Assembly: GCF_021654775.1 (NCBI RefSeq)
Contig: NZ_AP025343.1
Span: forward strand, 2,385,501-2,449,500
Direction of reading: 5' to 3'
Length of the DNA: 64,000 nt
Source: Paenibacillus azoreducens
Lineage (GTDB): Bacteria > Bacillota > Bacilli > Paenibacillales > Paenibacillaceae
The notes beneath the pieces are model-generated. The model worked only from the letters and a program-made list of their open reading frames with translations. It did not search any database and had not been told where the DNA came from. Below, one piece after another: positions 62,839-64,000 of the stretch (position 1 is its first letter; the number at the start of each line of letters is the position of its first letter). The position numbers were made by a program, and so were the translations under genes.

Positions 62839-63573
62839 TTGGGAAACGTCATTAATTTTGCGCACCGGGGCTCGTCCAAAATTTGTCCCGAGAACACGAT
62901 GGCTGCTTTTAAAAAAGGGCTGGAGCAAGGGGCGACGGGCATCGAAACGGATGTGCAGCTCTCGAAAGACGGTCGGATGGTGCTGATTCACGATGAAACG
63001 CTCGACAGAACGACTAGCGGAACCGGCTGGGTAAAGGATCACACTTTAGAGGAATTGAAGCATCTGGATGCAGGAAGCAAATTCGATCCGGTTTTTCAAG
63101 GGGAACAGATCCCGCTGCTTGACGAACTGTTGGAGTTGACCAAAGAGAGCGGTACGATCATCAATATCGAGTTGAAAAATGGAACCGTTATGTATGAAGG
63201 GCTTGAAGAAAAGGTGATCGAACTTGTCAGAGCTTATCATATGAGCGAAAGGGTCATCATCTCCAGTTTTAACCATTATTCCCTATCTTACTGCAAAAAG
63301 CTTGCGCCGGAGATTCGCACAGGCATCCTTTACATGGAAGGCCTCTATGAGCCTTGGGAATACGCCAAAACGTTGCAGGCGGATGCGCTGCATGCCTATC
63401 ATCGCGCGGTGCTTCCGGAGTTTGTCGCAAAGGCCAAATCTTCAGGCAAAGCATATCATCCATTTACCGTAAATGACTGCGAAGAGATGGAAAGATTGCT
63501 GCAGGCGGGCGTAGACGGAATCATTACCGATTATCCGGACCGGCTCGCCGCGCTGCTGGCGGCAAAAGTATAA
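62839..63573 (+). CDS. Glycerophosphodiester phosphodiesterase
   Basis: 244-residue cytoplasmic TIM-barrel phosphodiesterase (UgpQ type) that splits deacylated phospholipid headgroups into glycerol 3-phosphate and an alcohol. Catalytic His-Arg is in 'NFAHRGSSKICPENTMAAF'. The metal ligands are in 'GIETDVQLSKDG', with the second catalytic His in 'LIHDETLDRTT' and another acidic ligand in 'NIELKNG'. No signal peptide is present. The start is TTG 62839, nine bases after AAGGAGG (62823-62829). A terminator follows. Confidence 0.94.
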   Translation: MGNVINFAHRGSSKICPENTMAAFKKGLEQGATGIETDVQLSKDGRMVLIHDETLDRTTSGTGWVKDHTLEELKHLDAGSKFDPVFQGEQIPLLDELLELTKESGTIINIELKNGTVMYEGLEEKVIELVRAYHMSERVIISSFNHYSLSYCKKLAPEIRTGILYMEGLYEPWEYAKTLQADALHAYHRAVLPEFVAKAKSSGKAYHPFTVNDCEEMERLLQAGVDGIITDYPDRLAALLAAKV

Positions 63574-63587
63574 GGGGAAATAAAACG

Positions 63588-63618
63588 ACCGGGGCCTTGA
63601 AGCCCCGGTTTGTTTTGC
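63588..63618 (+). terminator. Terminator of the GDPD gene
   Basis: ACCGGGGC (63588-63595) pairs with GCCCCGGT (63602-63609), then TTGTTTTG. Confidence 0.9.
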
Positions 63619-63740
63619 ATTTAGAAGGCAGATTTAGCGTGAAACGCCCCGGCCCTCACCTTTTTTGCCTGATATCTCAGGAAGGAAAGAGAATTCTGCT
63701 GTAGCGATTGTCCTCTTTCAGAGTACGCAGGTAGATGTTG

Positions 63741-63905
63741 TTACGAATGTTGCGCATCTCTCTTTTTGCGTTCATTCGCTTCTTTTGAAAACTCATCCAG
63801 TATCTCTTCGATCATGGTGGTGGAGGAAGGATTTTCAGTTTCCGGATCAGGAATCGGACTCAAACCAGGGAATCTTTCCTCTTCATGTCTTTGATGCTTG
63901 TCCAT
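63741..63905 (-). CDS. Small acidic/charged protein, 54 residues, minus strand
   Basis: Frame from ATG 63905 to TAA 63741. The product begins 'MDKHQRHEEERFPGLSPIPD', has a Pro/Ser/Thr stretch, and ends with a charged helix ('IEEILDEFSKEANERKKRD'). No known family is recognised. AAGGAAGG lies 8 bases upstream. Very hydrophilic, so likely cytoplasmic. Nothing else is seen from 63619 to 63740, and 63906-64000 holds only its upstream region. Confidence 0.6.
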   Translation of the reverse strand: MDKHQRHEEERFPGLSPIPDPETENPSSTTMIEEILDEFSKEANERKKRDAQHS

Positions 63906-64000
63906 CGTTACGCCTTCCTTTTCGCATTGTTTTCATATAGGTTGGTCCAAGGATTGGTTTCCTATGCGGCAGCGGATTCCTATGCATATGATAAACGGGG

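Overview
The window is a near-continuous stretch of chromosome from an endospore-forming Firmicute, most likely a Paenibacillus or close Paenibacillaceae relative. The evidence is the sporulation genes inside the cell-division cluster (spoVD, a SpoVE/FtsW gene, spoIIGA, sigE, sigG), strong AGGAGG-type ribosome binding sites with many TTG and GTG starts, bacillithiol synthesis (bshC), and many dispersed and tandem intergenic hairpin repeats. The genus is an inference; I see no marker that fixes the species. Nearly all genes are on the + strand.

Layout. 1-4380: end of an oligopeptide-transporter operon (oppA end, oppB-C-D-F). 4440-4590: a duplicated 65-bp hairpin repeat. 4811-7840: bshC and an archaeal/Thermotoga-type S-adenosylhomocysteine hydrolase. 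7890-27525: the dcw cluster, from an MraZ-boxed promoter through mraZ, rsmH, ftsL, pbpB, spoVD, murE, murF, mraY, murD, spoVE/ftsW, murG, murA, divIB, ftsA to ftsZ. 27526-28300: repeat-rich spacer ending in a candidate Spo0A-controlled promoter. 28303-35472: spoIIGA, sigE, sigG, then the ylm genes (ylmC, pgeF, ylmE, sepF, ylmG, ylmH) and divIVA. 35473-37064: a dispersed element, a T-box leader and two tandem-repeat arrays, ahead of a eukaryote-like type 2 ileS. 40355-46489: a DUF5665 gene, yteA-like (minus strand), lspA, an RluD-type pseudouridine synthase, a dapL-like aminotransferase, an HTH-DUF1232 gene, tatC and tatA. 46520-55812: a pyrimidine operon under a PyrR attenuator (pyrR, pyrB, pyrC, carA, carB, pyrF, pyrE). 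55984-63905: unrelated single genes (GNAT, YitT, esterase, YdhK-like lipoprotein, ung, AI-2E family, GDPD), three small proteins and three tRNA genes.

How the genes fit together. The dcw block makes lipid II (murE, murF, mraY, murD, murG, murA) and builds the septum (ftsL, divIB, pbpB, ftsA, ftsZ, then sepF and divIVA). Its sporulation members redirect the same machinery to spore cortex and start the mother-cell and forespore sigma cascade. The pyr operon encodes UMP synthesis except dihydroorotate dehydrogenase, which must be elsewhere.

No phage, transposase, CRISPR array or obvious undescribed multi-gene system was found. The least explained material is non-coding: a UUCG-loop hairpin repeat that recurs inside three operons, including a tandem block directly before sigE; a second 'TTTTTGAACAA' family; a 135-bp element with inverted ends after ftsZ; and two tandem arrays between the ileS T-box and ileS. 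The most notable coding observations are a probable CTG start for spoIIGA, the type 2 IleS, and small proteins near 62.4-63.9 kb. All calls come from reading the sequence; no database search was run.
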